In this document: one piece after another, positions 17,867-27,062 of the stretch | Layout: the number at the start of each line of letters is the position of its first letter | Position numbering within the stretch: position 1 is the stretch's first letter | Translations under genes and position numbers: made by a program | The notes under the pieces: generated by a model | The model's input: only the letters and a program-made list of their open reading frames with translations | Told to the model about the DNA's origin: nothing | The model's database searches: none | Assembly: GCF_900100705.1 (NCBI RefSeq) | Contig: NZ_FNCH01000010.1 | Span: 62,001 to 126,000 of the forward strand | Origin: Pedobacter terrae | GTDB lineage: Bacteria; Bacteroidota; Bacteroidia; Sphingobacteriales; Sphingobacteriaceae | Reading direction: 5' to 3' | DNA length: 64,000 nt

Positions 17867-20650
17867 TTATTTAAGAAATGTTGCATTCGATTGAAGAATT
17901 ACTTCAGTGGTATGCGCTTTTGAAAGTGGAAATTCATATCCCCTCCTTTTCTCTGTCCCTTTACTTTTTAATGAATAAATACCAGTGCCTTTAGCTTTTG
18001 CAGGTTGCGATAACCTCAGTAAGGCATTAGGTGAATATTCGTTTGCTTTAGCGAGTTTTAAGCTAATTTCACCATTCAAAGTATTATAATCTACTTCATC
18101 AATGGTTCCGGCGTCTAGACTAATCCAAAGTCCGGCAGGTGCAATGTAAACGGATGACTTTGCTGCCGTAGTTAATTTAACGTGGACAGTATGGCCAGTT
18201 TTATTCAGATTGCCGCCAAAAGCTAACCAACCAAATTCCGGATGCTTTAAAATGTAAGTAGCCGTATTAACCGCATAGCCAAAAAAGCCAGATCCATAAT
18301 CGCCGGTAATACCATCGTTTTTTAAAGTTGATGGATAAGCATGAAATGCTGCAGGCGCAAAACCTTCCTGAGTGATGTTAGAGATTCCACCCAATAGACC
18401 ACCATAACCAGCACGTAAAAGATAAAAATCGGCGGGGTTTTTACGGTAATCCATTAATACTGGAATGGCATTAAGTGCTGAACCGTAATGGTGGATCATC
18501 CGCTCAATACGTGAAAGTTTACCGCCATAAAGAAAATCCCAATACCTGCGGACATTACCGTTATAAGCCCAGTGTGGTATCACGGGCATGTAAGCCAGAA
18601 TGGCATCAAGCGTAACATCCGCTTTATCCTGGTAACCAAAATAACTCGACCACACATAAACTTCTTCTTGACCTGTAGAATCCCAAGGCATCTCACTACC
18701 AAATGGATATTGTAAAGATCGCCAGTGATTCGCCCGCTTTTTCATTTCATTTTCTAACCGTGTTGCCTCTGCGGTTAAGCCTTCATTTTTAAGATCATTT
18801 AAGATGAGAAAGAACACTGTCCCCTCCATTTGACCGAATTCTGAATAATAAGGCGCAATGTTAACCATAGCCATGCCTGTTTCAGCAGCATCAATTAGGT
18901 GTTGTTTCCAGCTCTGCTCGTCTACAAGTCCACGGTAATTACGTGCCAACCGGTACATTACCCAATGCGCTGCAGCAACATGCGGGTAGTTATAAGATCT
19001 ACCCAGGTTGTCAGCCTCCTTTTTCGGCCATGCGGACCATACTTTAAAATTGATATTTGCATCGTAAGTACCTTTAGGTAGCGAATCTGGTGCGTAATAA
19101 AATAGACTCTTTTTTACGCCATACTTCTGAGGTCCGCTTTTAAGCTGAATCCTCCCAAACATCACGCTATCTACAAATTGTTTCAGCTTATCTACTTCGT
19201 CTTTTTTGGGTTGAACCAGTTGTTTCATCATGGCACCCAACCACGAACCTGCACCGCCCTCATCACTTAAACCCGAAATCCAGGCGCGGTTATCCTGGAT
19301 GACCTGCTGTTGTTTTTCATTGTCATAGGTAATGACCGACGGATTTCTGTTAAAGACAGGATCAGGCTGGTTAAACCATTGTTTGGTGGTTAAAAAATTA
19401 CCATAGCTCACAATTACATCGGGCTCGGCTTCAATTACTTTATAATTTATGGTCTGCTCCAGGCCATCTTCATACGTAACGGATAATCTCGCCCTTCCCC
19501 AGGTATTCCCTTTTACCATATAGCTTTTCCAACCGTTTTTGGTTGAACCTGCTGAAACTACACTCAAAGCATTCTCAGGCTGAACCTGAAGGGCTTTAAT
19601 CTTTTTGGGATAGTTAATAAACAGTTTTCCTTCCACATCTTTAGGCAATACATAGCCCGGAACCGATACGGCCACTGGTCTCTTGTTTTCAATCAGTTTC
19701 GTTTCAGTATCTTTTGCCGTGCCTGAAAGGATAAACTGCAGAGCATAACTTCTGCTTTCACCAGGCTTTAAAACGGTTGAAGTTGGCGTATTCCATTGCT
19801 CGGCATTCTTCCACTCATTTTCAGCATAGGCTTTACTATATACCATCCATTCGTAAAAACCTTCAAACGCAATTCCTCTCGGTGTCCAGTCGTCATTAAG
19901 TGGGTTATAAGCTTCAAAAGGTGTATGTCCAAATGGTACAACCAGCAATGAAGGTGCATGTCCGCTTAATCGCGTAACCTGCAAATAACCCGCATCTTTC
20001 CCGATGTATGGATCATAAAAAACATTCTTGGCGTGAGTTTGCTCCAATGTGCGGCCTTCTAAAATATTATCGAAAATCATCGGGATACCGAGCGCACCAA
20101 TTTCTACTTTTTTATCAGTTTTGTTTTTCAGCTCAAAGCACAATACGAGCTTACCGTTAACGATTTCCCAGATCCGTTTTACCTCAAGCGGAATATCAGC
20201 TGGCAGTGTTGCGGCAAGATCGGCAGCAGCGAGTGCTTTTTTAATTAAGGGAATATTTTTTACAGGACTTCGCTTTGCTGCAGTGCTGTAACTTTTCCAG
20301 GCGCCTTCTCCAATGTAACGTAATTTTAAATTGATATCGCCCAAATGGTACAAACCATCAGAACTACGCACTTTTAAGCTATCGCTGGGTACAAAATCGA
20401 AATCTTTAACCATTTTGGGTTGAAGGCCAGCCACGGTTTGTGATGACTTAACGAGCTTTAGATTAAATGCCCCGGCATCATAGGTTGAAAAACCATTTTC
20501 CAAACCCAAAGTGGATGGCTTTTTACCTAGCGCAATCCATGGCGATTGAGCCTGAGTTACCTCAATGTTTAATAAAGTTAAAATAAAGCAAATTACTGCT
20601 TTAAAGTTTATTATGGAAAATATTATTTTTTTATTTGGCTCGATTATCAT
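17867..20650 (-). CDS. Large secreted DUF5695-like protein
   Basis: 927 residues with an N-terminal signal-type hydrophobic segment (about 10-33, ending TQAQ). I read it as a DUF5695-type protein: a beta-rich N-terminal half (40-400) with carbohydrate-binding-like strands, then a helical region (430-780) with repeated Trp/Tyr-rich segments reminiscent of an (alpha/alpha) toroid glycosidase or lyase, then a C-terminal beta domain. This suggests action on polysaccharide in the periplasm or at the surface, but no catalytic residues can be named. It is isolated, with gene-free regions on both sides. A glycoside hydrolase role is inference only. Confidence 0.6.
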   Translation of the reverse strand: MIIEPNKKIIFSIINFKAVICFILTLLNIEVTQAQSPWIALGKKPSTLGLENGFSTYDAGAFNLKLVKSSQTVAGLQPKMVKDFDFVPSDSLKVRSSDGLYHLGDINLKLRYIGEGAWKSYSTAAKRSPVKNIPLIKKALAAADLAATLPADIPLEVKRIWEIVNGKLVLCFELKNKTDKKVEIGALGIPMIFDNILEGRTLEQTHAKNVFYDPYIGKDAGYLQVTRLSGHAPSLLVVPFGHTPFEAYNPLNDDWTPRGIAFEGFYEWMVYSKAYAENEWKNAEQWNTPTSTVLKPGESRSYALQFILSGTAKDTETKLIENKRPVAVSVPGYVLPKDVEGKLFINYPKKIKALQVQPENALSVVSAGSTKNGWKSYMVKGNTWGRARLSVTYEDGLEQTINYKVIEAEPDVIVSYGNFLTTKQWFNQPDPVFNRNPSVITYDNEKQQQVIQDNRAWISGLSDEGGAGSWLGAMMKQLVQPKKDEVDKLKQFVDSVMFGRIQLKSGPQKYGVKKSLFYYAPDSLPKGTYDANINFKVWSAWPKKEADNLGRSYNYPHVAAAHWVMYRLARNYRGLVDEQSWKQHLIDAAETGMAMVNIAPYYSEFGQMEGTVFFLILNDLKNEGLTAEATRLENEMKKRANHWRSLQYPFGSEMPWDSTGQEEVYVWSSYFGYQDKADVTLDAILAYMPVIPHWAYNGNVRRYWDFLYGGKLSRIERMIHHYGSALNAIPVLMDYRKNPADFYLLRAGYGGLLGGISNITQEGFAPAAFHAYPSTLKNDGITGDYGSGFFGYAVNTATYILKHPEFGWLAFGGNLNKTGHTVHVKLTTAAKSSVYIAPAGLWISLDAGTIDEVDYNTLNGEISLKLAKANEYSPNALLRLSQPAKAKGTGIYSLKSKGTEKRRGYEFPLSKAHTTEVILQSNATFLK

Positions 20651-21166
20651 AACGACAAAGCAGATTTTAAGAATGCTAGTTAAACCAAAAATAAAATTTA
20701 AAAGTTAAAGCGGGCATGGAAGTTTAAAATAGCGCAAAATCGGTAAAGAATTGGCGTATTTACAAGAAGTTAGGCGTGAATGATGATGATCAGTTTTTGT
20801 GATCCCATAGATTAAGCAAGCACTCAGATTTACATGAGGGAAATCCACAGCCTATTGGCAATTTATTGGATACCTGATCCAACCATCAAATTATTGACCA
20901 TGTAATTGATGCAGTGTAGTTTAACAACATATATTATAAGCCTGAACCGATAAATTATTTGGTTAGCGTACTGTCTTATAAACGCCCCATCCCTGACCGA
21001 TTCGTCATGCTGAACTTATTTTACAATTAGAAATGATATTTTCAATGGACTTGCAGCTACTTCCTGGTCAGCATCTTTTTAGCAGGAAAGACCCTGAAAT
21101 GAATTACCTTCGGTGAGCTCGCTAAGGCTCGGTTCAGGGTGACGGCCAGGTTCAGGATAGCAATGA
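20651..21166. other. Gene-free region with degenerate repeat
   Basis: No gene is seen. CGTCATGCTGAACTT near 21004 and CAGGGTGACGG near 21137 form the outer parts of a degenerate REP-like element of the GTCATGCTGAA class, related to the one near 15998. Its inner arms are GACCCTGAAATGAA and GGTTCAGGGTGAC. The remainder is unremarkable. Confidence 0.45.
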
Positions 21167-22942
21167 TTAAACAGGCTGACATTTCATTTCTAACCACTTG
21201 GCTTCTTCTTCAGTTAACATGGGTTGAAGCTTCTTAAACACCGTTTGATTGTATTGATTTAGCCATGCGATCTGATCTGGCGCTAATAGTGTTTTATTGA
21301 TAATAGTGGTATCGATAAAACATAAGGTCAAGGTTTCGAAAGTGAGAAATTCGCCAAATTCACTATTGTTTTTAGGTACACATAAAACCAGATTTTCAAT
21401 ACGTACACCGTGCTTTCCCGGGCGATAAATTCCAGGCTCTATGGAGGTTACCATACCTGTTTTAAAGGCTACATCTACATTAGCCGGACTAATATTCTGA
21501 GGGCCTTCATGTACATTCAGAAAAAAGCCGATCCCATGCCCTGTTCCATGACCAAAATTTATAGCATGCTCCCAAAGGGGTTTTCTACAGATGGAATCGA
21601 TTTGATAACCTTTGGTACCTTCTGGAAAAATCAGTTTAGAACCTTCAATCAGGCCTTTTAATACTAAAGTATAATCATCTGACTGAATTGCAGAACAATT
21701 ACCGATGGGCATTACCCTGGTAATATCGGTTGTACCATACAAATACTGACCACCTGAATCGACAAGAAACAAACCATTGCCTACAATTTCCTGATTGCTT
21801 TCGGCTGTTACGCTATAATGTGGCAACGCACCATTTGCATTATAACCCGCTATGGTATTAAAACTTAAACCCGCGAATGATGCTTGTTCTGCTCTAAATG
21901 CCACCAGTTTCTCTGCTGCAGACCATTCTGTTATCTCTTCTCGGCCCAAATGTTCTTCCATCCACTTAAAGAATCTGGTTAATGCTACTCCATCATGTAG
22001 CATCGCTTTTCGGATATGGCTAATTTCAGTATCGTTCTTTAAACTCTTTAAATGGGTACTCGGATTAATACCAAAAATTATTTTAGCACTTTTTGGCAAA
22101 CATTCAAACAAGCCAAAACAGGTGCGTTTTGGATCAATAAAAATCTGTATGTCTTCTGGTAGATTTTTCAATTCATTGGCCACCTCTTCGTAAGGATATA
22201 ATGTTACACCCTGTTGATTTAAGGTATGAACATCAGTTCGCGACAGCTTTTGTTTATCGATAAAAAGTTTTACAGCTGTAGGTGTTATTAAAGCAAAACT
22301 TAAAGTTACCGGATTATACGCTACATCTTTACCCCTTAAATTGAACAGCCAGGCAATGTCGTCCAGCGAAGAAATAAAATGATAATCAGCTTTATTTATG
22401 TTTAAAGCTGCTCTTAGCTGGCTTATTTTAGCAGAAATGCTAAGTCCCGCAGCTTTTTCATCAATTAAAAAAGCATTTTCTACCGGTAGCCCTACCCTAT
22501 CCAGCCAAACGGTGCTAATCAAATCCACATCGGTTATTTCTATTGCACACTGCACTAAACTATACTGCATTTCCTGTGCCAATGCCACTGTAATGAGTTT
22601 GTGGTTAAAACCCACTTTTGCTCCCCCCGGCAGTACTTTAGATAGCCAACTGATATACTCTGGTGTGTGCGGCACTTTCAGCTTTACCAACTCGTACCCT
22701 GTACCAATCAATTGCGCTTCTGCCTGTGTAAAATATCGCGAATCTGTCCACAAGCCTGCAAAATCTTGCGTAATAACCAATGTACCGGCTGAACCTGTAA
22801 ATCCGCAAGCGAAGGGAATGGCCTTATAATGTTCAGGTAAATATTCGCTGATGTGAGGATCTGCGGCGGTGATGATATAAGCATCTACTTGTTGAGCAAA
22901 CATTAATTGGCGTAGGGCCTGCAATTTTTCGGCAAAGGTCAT
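21167..22942 (-). CDS. Xaa-Pro aminopeptidase (M24B, three-domain form)
   Basis: 591 residues from the ATG at 22942 (MTFAEKLQALRQ, the usual start of this class). Two creatinase-like domains (about 1-300) precede the M24 domain, as in eukaryotic-type cytosolic aminopeptidase P. Metal ligands: Asp in VDSGGQYLYG and in TTDITR, His in GHGTGHGIGF, Glu in TSIEPGIY and Glu in GVRIENLV. It cleaves the bond before a penultimate proline, including in dipeptides in some members. No signal peptide. It is a different subfamily from the 465-residue enzyme at 16050, so the two are not a recent duplication. Confidence 0.93.
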   Translation of the reverse strand: MTFAEKLQALRQLMFAQQVDAYIITAADPHISEYLPEHYKAIPFACGFTGSAGTLVITQDFAGLWTDSRYFTQAEAQLIGTGYELVKLKVPHTPEYISWLSKVLPGGAKVGFNHKLITVALAQEMQYSLVQCAIEITDVDLISTVWLDRVGLPVENAFLIDEKAAGLSISAKISQLRAALNINKADYHFISSLDDIAWLFNLRGKDVAYNPVTLSFALITPTAVKLFIDKQKLSRTDVHTLNQQGVTLYPYEEVANELKNLPEDIQIFIDPKRTCFGLFECLPKSAKIIFGINPSTHLKSLKNDTEISHIRKAMLHDGVALTRFFKWMEEHLGREEITEWSAAEKLVAFRAEQASFAGLSFNTIAGYNANGALPHYSVTAESNQEIVGNGLFLVDSGGQYLYGTTDITRVMPIGNCSAIQSDDYTLVLKGLIEGSKLIFPEGTKGYQIDSICRKPLWEHAINFGHGTGHGIGFFLNVHEGPQNISPANVDVAFKTGMVTSIEPGIYRPGKHGVRIENLVLCVPKNNSEFGEFLTFETLTLCFIDTTIINKTLLAPDQIAWLNQYNQTVFKKLQPMLTEEEAKWLEMKCQPV

Positions 22943-23122
22943 GTTAACGATTGTTTTATCGAGCAAATTTAAATATTACATCGATATCTTAAAACAAACA
23001 AGGATTAATACAACCTATCTTTAGCCTACTTTTTATGGAAAGCAGACTCAACAAAGCATAATGCTACCGGAGCGGTTACTGCTTTAGAAATTATTATCCT
23101 TCAGTTGCAATACAATGAGATG

Positions 23123-23590
23123 TTAAACATAACGGTCAATTGCAGGATCTTTAATGACCTCATATGAATCTGATTTTTGAAAACAACGTATTTTGAAAAC
23201 AAGAGCTGATTCCCGCTCAGCCAATGCATGGATCCCCAACGTGAAGCGTTGTTTAAAACGTTTGGTACATGCTTCCTGATGGCAAATTATTTCGTAACGC
23301 TGCAAATTTTCTACAACTACATCAAGTACATATTTTGGCCATTGTTTTTTAATCAGATCTGGCAACCAGCTAAACTGCTGCTTATTAATCAAATTCCCCA
23401 TCCCCTCAATAGCGAGTGGCGGAATATCCTCGCCAACAATTTGGGTCCAGGAACCTTCAACCTGATCAATAATACCCAACACCTTACATCCAGATAATAC
23501 CAACCAGGGGTCTCGCATACCTGCACGCATCAATTGATACGATATATTTCCTAAAAATTCCTGTTCAAAGCGATAAGTCAGTTCGATCAT
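23123..23590 (-). CDS. Unrecognised ~160-residue protein, copy 1
   Basis: 155 residues from the ATG at 23590 (MIELTYRFE), 8 bp after the stop of the receiver-only regulator, so certainly an operon partner. I do not recognise the family by name. It is a clear paralog of the intact copy at 61329-61823 and of the broken copy at 38516-39003: all share M(I/T)EL(x)Y/F-F near the start, a W-x-(I/V)-(V/L)-L/H-x-G/Q segment, GSWTQIVGE or its equivalent (G-x-W-x-Q-x-x-G), LPDxIxxRWP-like text, and a Y-x-(I/V)-IC string. No signal peptide or membrane segment. It is probably cytoplasmic; function unknown. Confidence 0.8.
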   Translation of the reverse strand: MIELTYRFEQEFLGNISYQLMRAGMRDPWLVLSGCKVLGIIDQVEGSWTQIVGEDIPPLAIEGMGNLINKQQFSWLPDLIKKQWPKYVLDVVVENLQRYEIICHQEACTKRFKQRFTLGIHALAERESALVFKIRCFQKSDSYEVIKDPAIDRYV

Positions 23591-23598
23591 AAGCAATT

Positions 23599-23979
23599 TC
23601 AATTGTTTATCGACAGATTATTAAGTTGTATCAGTTTATTGATGGCACCTGCAAATCGTTTGATTGAGATCGGTTTACCCAGATAACACTCAAAGTTAGC
23701 ATCTATTCCCCTGATCTCATTTTCAAGGTGGGAAGAAGCGTAGATCACAAACCTCGCTTTAGAACGGAGATGTTTAGATAACTCAGTACCCTTCATTCCA
23801 TCCATATCAATATCTAAAAAAAGAAAATCGATTGTATCACCCGCACTAATCGTTTTTAATGCATCAATGGGATTGTTGAAAGTGCTGGATAGTTTTAAAA
23901 AACGATTGTCTTCAATATAATCATGAAGTACATCAATGGCATGTTGTTCATCGTCAACAATTGCACAACTATAATACAT
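23599..23979 (-). CDS. Receiver-only response regulator
   Basis: 126 residues: a single CheY-like receiver and no output domain. The acidic pocket is IVDDE near the N-terminus, the phospho-acceptor Asp lies in FLFLDIDMDGM (about residue 57), and the conserved Lys in YLGKPIS. It resembles the receiver half of LytTR-type regulators such as the one at 36356. The stop is a true end, followed 8 bp later by the unrecognised family gene. A TAAGTTTG box at 24002-24009 may be its promoter. It may act by protein-protein contact, perhaps with its partner. Confidence 0.85.
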   Translation of the reverse strand: MYYSCAIVDDEQHAIDVLHDYIEDNRFLKLSSTFNNPIDALKTISAGDTIDFLFLDIDMDGMKGTELSKHLRSKARFVIYASSHLENEIRGIDANFECYLGKPISIKRFAGAINKLIQLNNLSINN

Positions 23980-24001
23980 AGGCGGTTAGGATAGGCTTTA
24001 T

Positions 24002-24009
24002 CAAACTTA
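24002..24009 (-). promoter_or_regulatory. Putative -7 box of the receiver operon
   Basis: Minus-strand TAAGTTTG matches the Bacteroidetes TAnnTTTG -7 consensus and lies 22 bp upstream of the receiver start codon. The -33 element is not clear. Confidence 0.45.
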
Positions 24010-24183
24010 ACATATCTTAACCCTAATTTATACAGAAAGACAAAAAAAGGGTAAAATTACGGTAATACCCAGTGTAGTAATTAGACGGTATTTCTAATTT
24101 ATGATTTTTTCATAACCATAAAGAGCAAGTCTATAATTCGGAAATAACACATTCCTCCATATTTATTAATAAAAACCCGCTTC

Positions 24184-25086
24184 CTAATATTCCAGGTATT
24201 GCTCTTCAAAACTCCCATCCTCATACAAATCGATCAAACCGTAACCTGGTGCAGTCTCTCTTCTGTTACCTTCCCACCATGCACCAGATACCGCGCCATT
24301 GCAAAGATAGGTCACATTATTGTACACAACTTTATCACGCATGTGCAAATGCCCGCTTAAACACAGTTTTACATTGGGATGCTGGTAAAAAAGATTAATA
24401 ATCTTTGCAGTATCGGTATGCATATCGCCGCCCAGCATGGTCCATTTGTTAACAATATTATCTTCTATCATTAATAGTGCAGTAAGGATCGGAATGTGAG
24501 ACATCACCATCACCGGCGTCGTTTTAGGCGTGTTTTCCAATTCATTTTTTAGCCAGTTAAATTGCTCATCTCCCAATTTGCCAATATACCAGGTACTGTC
24601 GATATCCAAATGGGTACTATCCAGCACGATGATTTTCCAACCATTCTGTATCAGGCTGTAATAAGGTTTAACCAGTCCCAATTTATCCATGGCGTATTTT
24701 TTTCCATAAAACACATCGCCTTTGCTATCCTCATTCCACCAGATATCGTGGTTACCCAAACAATAACGTACAGGGATGCTGCATTCGTTTTTCATCGTTT
24801 CCTGTACCAGTTTCCATTGCTCGTTAATGGTACTTATGTTTTCTTTGTTCATATCGAAAACAATATCGCCACCATTTAAAACCAGATCTACTTTTGGCGA
24901 TTGTGCCTGTAAATGATGCAAACATTTGGCAAATCTTGCTGGTGCATTAAATTGGTTTTTCAGGTGTACATCGGTTATGTGCGCAACTCTTAAAACGGGC
25001 TTTTTATCTATAGCTATCGAAACTTTCGATAAGGTTGGCAGCAAAAAAAGGCCACCGATATTTTTAAGTGCAGATCTTCTTTCCAT
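24184..25086 (-). CDS. Calcineurin-like metallophosphoesterase
   Basis: 300 residues. The N-terminus has ERRSALKNIGGLFLLPTLS, a twin-arginine-like signal, so export by Tat is possible. Metallophosphoesterase motifs run in order: ITDVHLKN (D-x-H), NGGDIVFD (GD), LGNHDIWW (GNHD), SHIPI (H) and SGHLHMRD (GHxH). The enzyme probably hydrolyses phosphomono- or phosphodiesters with a dinuclear metal centre. It lies 110 bp after the alkaline phosphatase fusion gene on the same strand with a hairpin terminator between them, so it may be partly independent. Context points to phosphoester scavenging. Confidence 0.88.
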   Translation of the reverse strand: MERRSALKNIGGLFLLPTLSKVSIAIDKKPVLRVAHITDVHLKNQFNAPARFAKCLHHLQAQSPKVDLVLNGGDIVFDMNKENISTINEQWKLVQETMKNECSIPVRYCLGNHDIWWNEDSKGDVFYGKKYAMDKLGLVKPYYSLIQNGWKIIVLDSTHLDIDSTWYIGKLGDEQFNWLKNELENTPKTTPVMVMSHIPILTALLMIEDNIVNKWTMLGGDMHTDTAKIINLFYQHPNVKLCLSGHLHMRDKVVYNNVTYLCNGAVSGAWWEGNRRETAPGYGLIDLYEDGSFEEQYLEY

Positions 25087-25134
25087 CAGGTTTTCTTTAA
25101 TTTAATCTACGTTACATTTTTGCGTTATCAAGAA

Positions 25135-25170
25135 GAAAAAAGCGGCGCTGTAGTAGGAACAGGCACCGCT
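25135..25170 (-). terminator. Terminator after the SusCD-phosphatase operon
   Basis: AGCGGCGC (25141-25148) and GCACCGCT (25163-25170) pair over 8 bp with one G-T wobble. On the minus strand the hairpin is followed by a T run. It separates the phosphatase fusion gene from the metallophosphoesterase. Confidence 0.65.
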
Positions 25171-25196
25171 ATAAAGGCATATCCGCCTTATTTTAC

Positions 25197-27062
25197 TTAT
25201 TTAGCTTTTGCCAGGCGATAAGCCCTGATGATTTTATGAAAAATTTGATTGTTGGGATAAACACCGCTGAAATTTTGTGCGCCTGGGCCATAGGCGAAAA
25301 CCGGAACCATGATCCCGGTATGATCGTTGGTGCTAAATTCACCCCTTACCATTCCTTTTTCAGCATCACCGTCTAAAAGGGTTAATCCACCCGTTTCATG
25401 ATCGGCAGTTACAATAACCAATGTTTCCCCGTCCTCATCAGCAAAGCGCAGTGCTTCGGCAATGGTACGATCGAAATCATGCAATTCGGAAACAAGATAA
25501 GGCAGATCGTTGGTATGTCCACCGTAATCAATCTGTGCACCTTCGGCCATGATAAAGAAACCAGGTTTGTTTTTCGATAAAATCTGCATGGTGTGCGATA
25601 GGGATTTTTTGAGCATATCGCCCCGACCTTTCATAATGGGTCGGGTAGCCGAATCATCCAACAAAACCAATTGTTTACCTTCTTGCTGCTTTTCAAAATC
25701 AGTTAAGCTATTGGTTACCTGAAAACCTTTAGTTTTTAGATCTGCCAAAAGCCTGCTGTTTTTATTCTGCTCGAAAGCTTTGCGGTTAGAACCGACTAAA
25801 ACTTCGGCCTTGCTGTTTAACAGATCATTCGCGATTGCGCCGTTGTAAGAACGATCAAGCTGATGTGCATAAAATACGGCTGGTGTGGCATCAGTAAGAT
25901 CGCCTGCGGTGATGATACCACTTTTGATCCCAAACAGAGATAAAGTATCAACCAAATTAATTTTATTCTGATCATCAGGTCCCATTCCAATGTAACGGTT
26001 ATTGGTTTTATAACCAATGGCCATCGCACTTCCACCCGCGGCCGAATCAGTATTTCCGGCATCAGCAGCGGCGGTTTCAGAAAAGCCAATGTAATGGAAC
26101 CTGGCCATGTTCAGATCGCCATGATTGGCAATCAAACCAGCATGGATGGCAGCCAGTCCCATTCCATCACCGATTAACAAAATGACTTTTTTTGGCGCCC
26201 TGTTTTGTCCGTCGGTTTTGTATGTTGGTGTATAAGGTGTATACGGTTGGGGATTGGTATAAGTCAATTTATCCTGATGTAGATAAAAATCTCTCAGTTT
26301 AGTTGGTTTATCGGTATTTATCCAGTCTACGCCAAGCCTTTCGAGTACAATCCAGGTATTCGGACTATCCTGTGAGGCCCAGAAGCGGAAAGGTTTGCCC
26401 TTTTGATGCGCCTGTGTGATAATCGCTCTCATCCTTGCTTCATCCGTTTTGGTCGGGTTGCCCTTTCCATTCCATACGGTATGATTTTTCAAATCATCGC
26501 TGATCATCGCCACCCTGGCCAATTGCGCATCGGTATAAGGGATTGTGGGCCTGCCATCAAAAGATAATTTCTCATCATAATTTTTAAAATCAGCTGGGGC
26601 AGGCATATCGCCACTAATTACCACTTTGATCGCATTGGCATTCTTTTTTGCATCGAATACCTCGGCATAACTTTCAAGTTCTTTTAGCAATACCGGAAGC
26701 ACGTGCTGGTAATTTTCTTTTACATCAACCACCAGCTGCAGTTTTAGGGCTGCATTAGTGTAAGGATGATTCCCTTTTGCTTTAAAAAACCGGGCCAGCG
26801 GATCGAGGTATATTTTTTTAAGTGTAAAACCTGGCTTAATTTCTGCAGCTTCGTGTGCAACATATAATTCATCATCTTTTAAAAACACATCTGCCTCAAT
26901 AGATCCCATTTCAGCATAATATGCCGTTAGAAGCGGAATTTCCTGCTTATAATCATTATGGCTATGTCCACGGTTGGCGTTTAGCCTCACCTGGGCAGAG
27001 GCACTTTGCAGCCCCAGCATAAAGGCCAGCACTGCAAAGTTTATCCCTATTTTTTTTACCAT
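25197..27062 (-). CDS. GDPD-like / alkaline phosphatase fusion protein
   Basis: 621 residues, with a signal peptide (cleavage near ASAQ). The N-terminal part (about 28-270) is a PI-PLC/GDPD-type barrel: RGHSHNDYKQ, GSIEADVFLKDDELYVAH. The C-terminal part (290-621) is alkaline phosphatase: ILLIGDGMG, the nucleophile serine in TDSAAGGSAMA, EGAQIDYGGHTND, IVTADHETGGL and TNDHTG. The two activities could act in series, releasing phosphate from phosphodiesters such as glycerophosphodiesters. The start overlaps the SusD stop by 7 bp, so it belongs to that operon. The N-terminal domain may be catalytic or only structural. Confidence 0.88.
   Translation of the reverse strand: MVKKIGINFAVLAFMLGLQSASAQVRLNANRGHSHNDYKQEIPLLTAYYAEMGSIEADVFLKDDELYVAHEAAEIKPGFTLKKIYLDPLARFFKAKGNHPYTNAALKLQLVVDVKENYQHVLPVLLKELESYAEVFDAKKNANAIKVVISGDMPAPADFKNYDEKLSFDGRPTIPYTDAQLARVAMISDDLKNHTVWNGKGNPTKTDEARMRAIITQAHQKGKPFRFWASQDSPNTWIVLERLGVDWINTDKPTKLRDFYLHQDKLTYTNPQPYTPYTPTYKTDGQNRAPKKVILLIGDGMGLAAIHAGLIANHGDLNMARFHYIGFSETAAADAGNTDSAAGGSAMAIGYKTNNRYIGMGPDDQNKINLVDTLSLFGIKSGIITAGDLTDATPAVFYAHQLDRSYNGAIANDLLNSKAEVLVGSNRKAFEQNKNSRLLADLKTKGFQVTNSLTDFEKQQEGKQLVLLDDSATRPIMKGRGDMLKKSLSHTMQILSKNKPGFFIMAEGAQIDYGGHTNDLPYLVSELHDFDRTIAEALRFADEDGETLVIVTADHETGGLTLLDGDAEKGMVRGEFSTNDHTGIMVPVFAYGPGAQNFSGVYPNNQIFHKIIRAYRLAKAK

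Noticed and set aside
16050..22942. Recent duplication of Xaa-Pro aminopeptidase
   Set aside because: The two proteins differ in length and domain number and belong to different M24B subfamilies.
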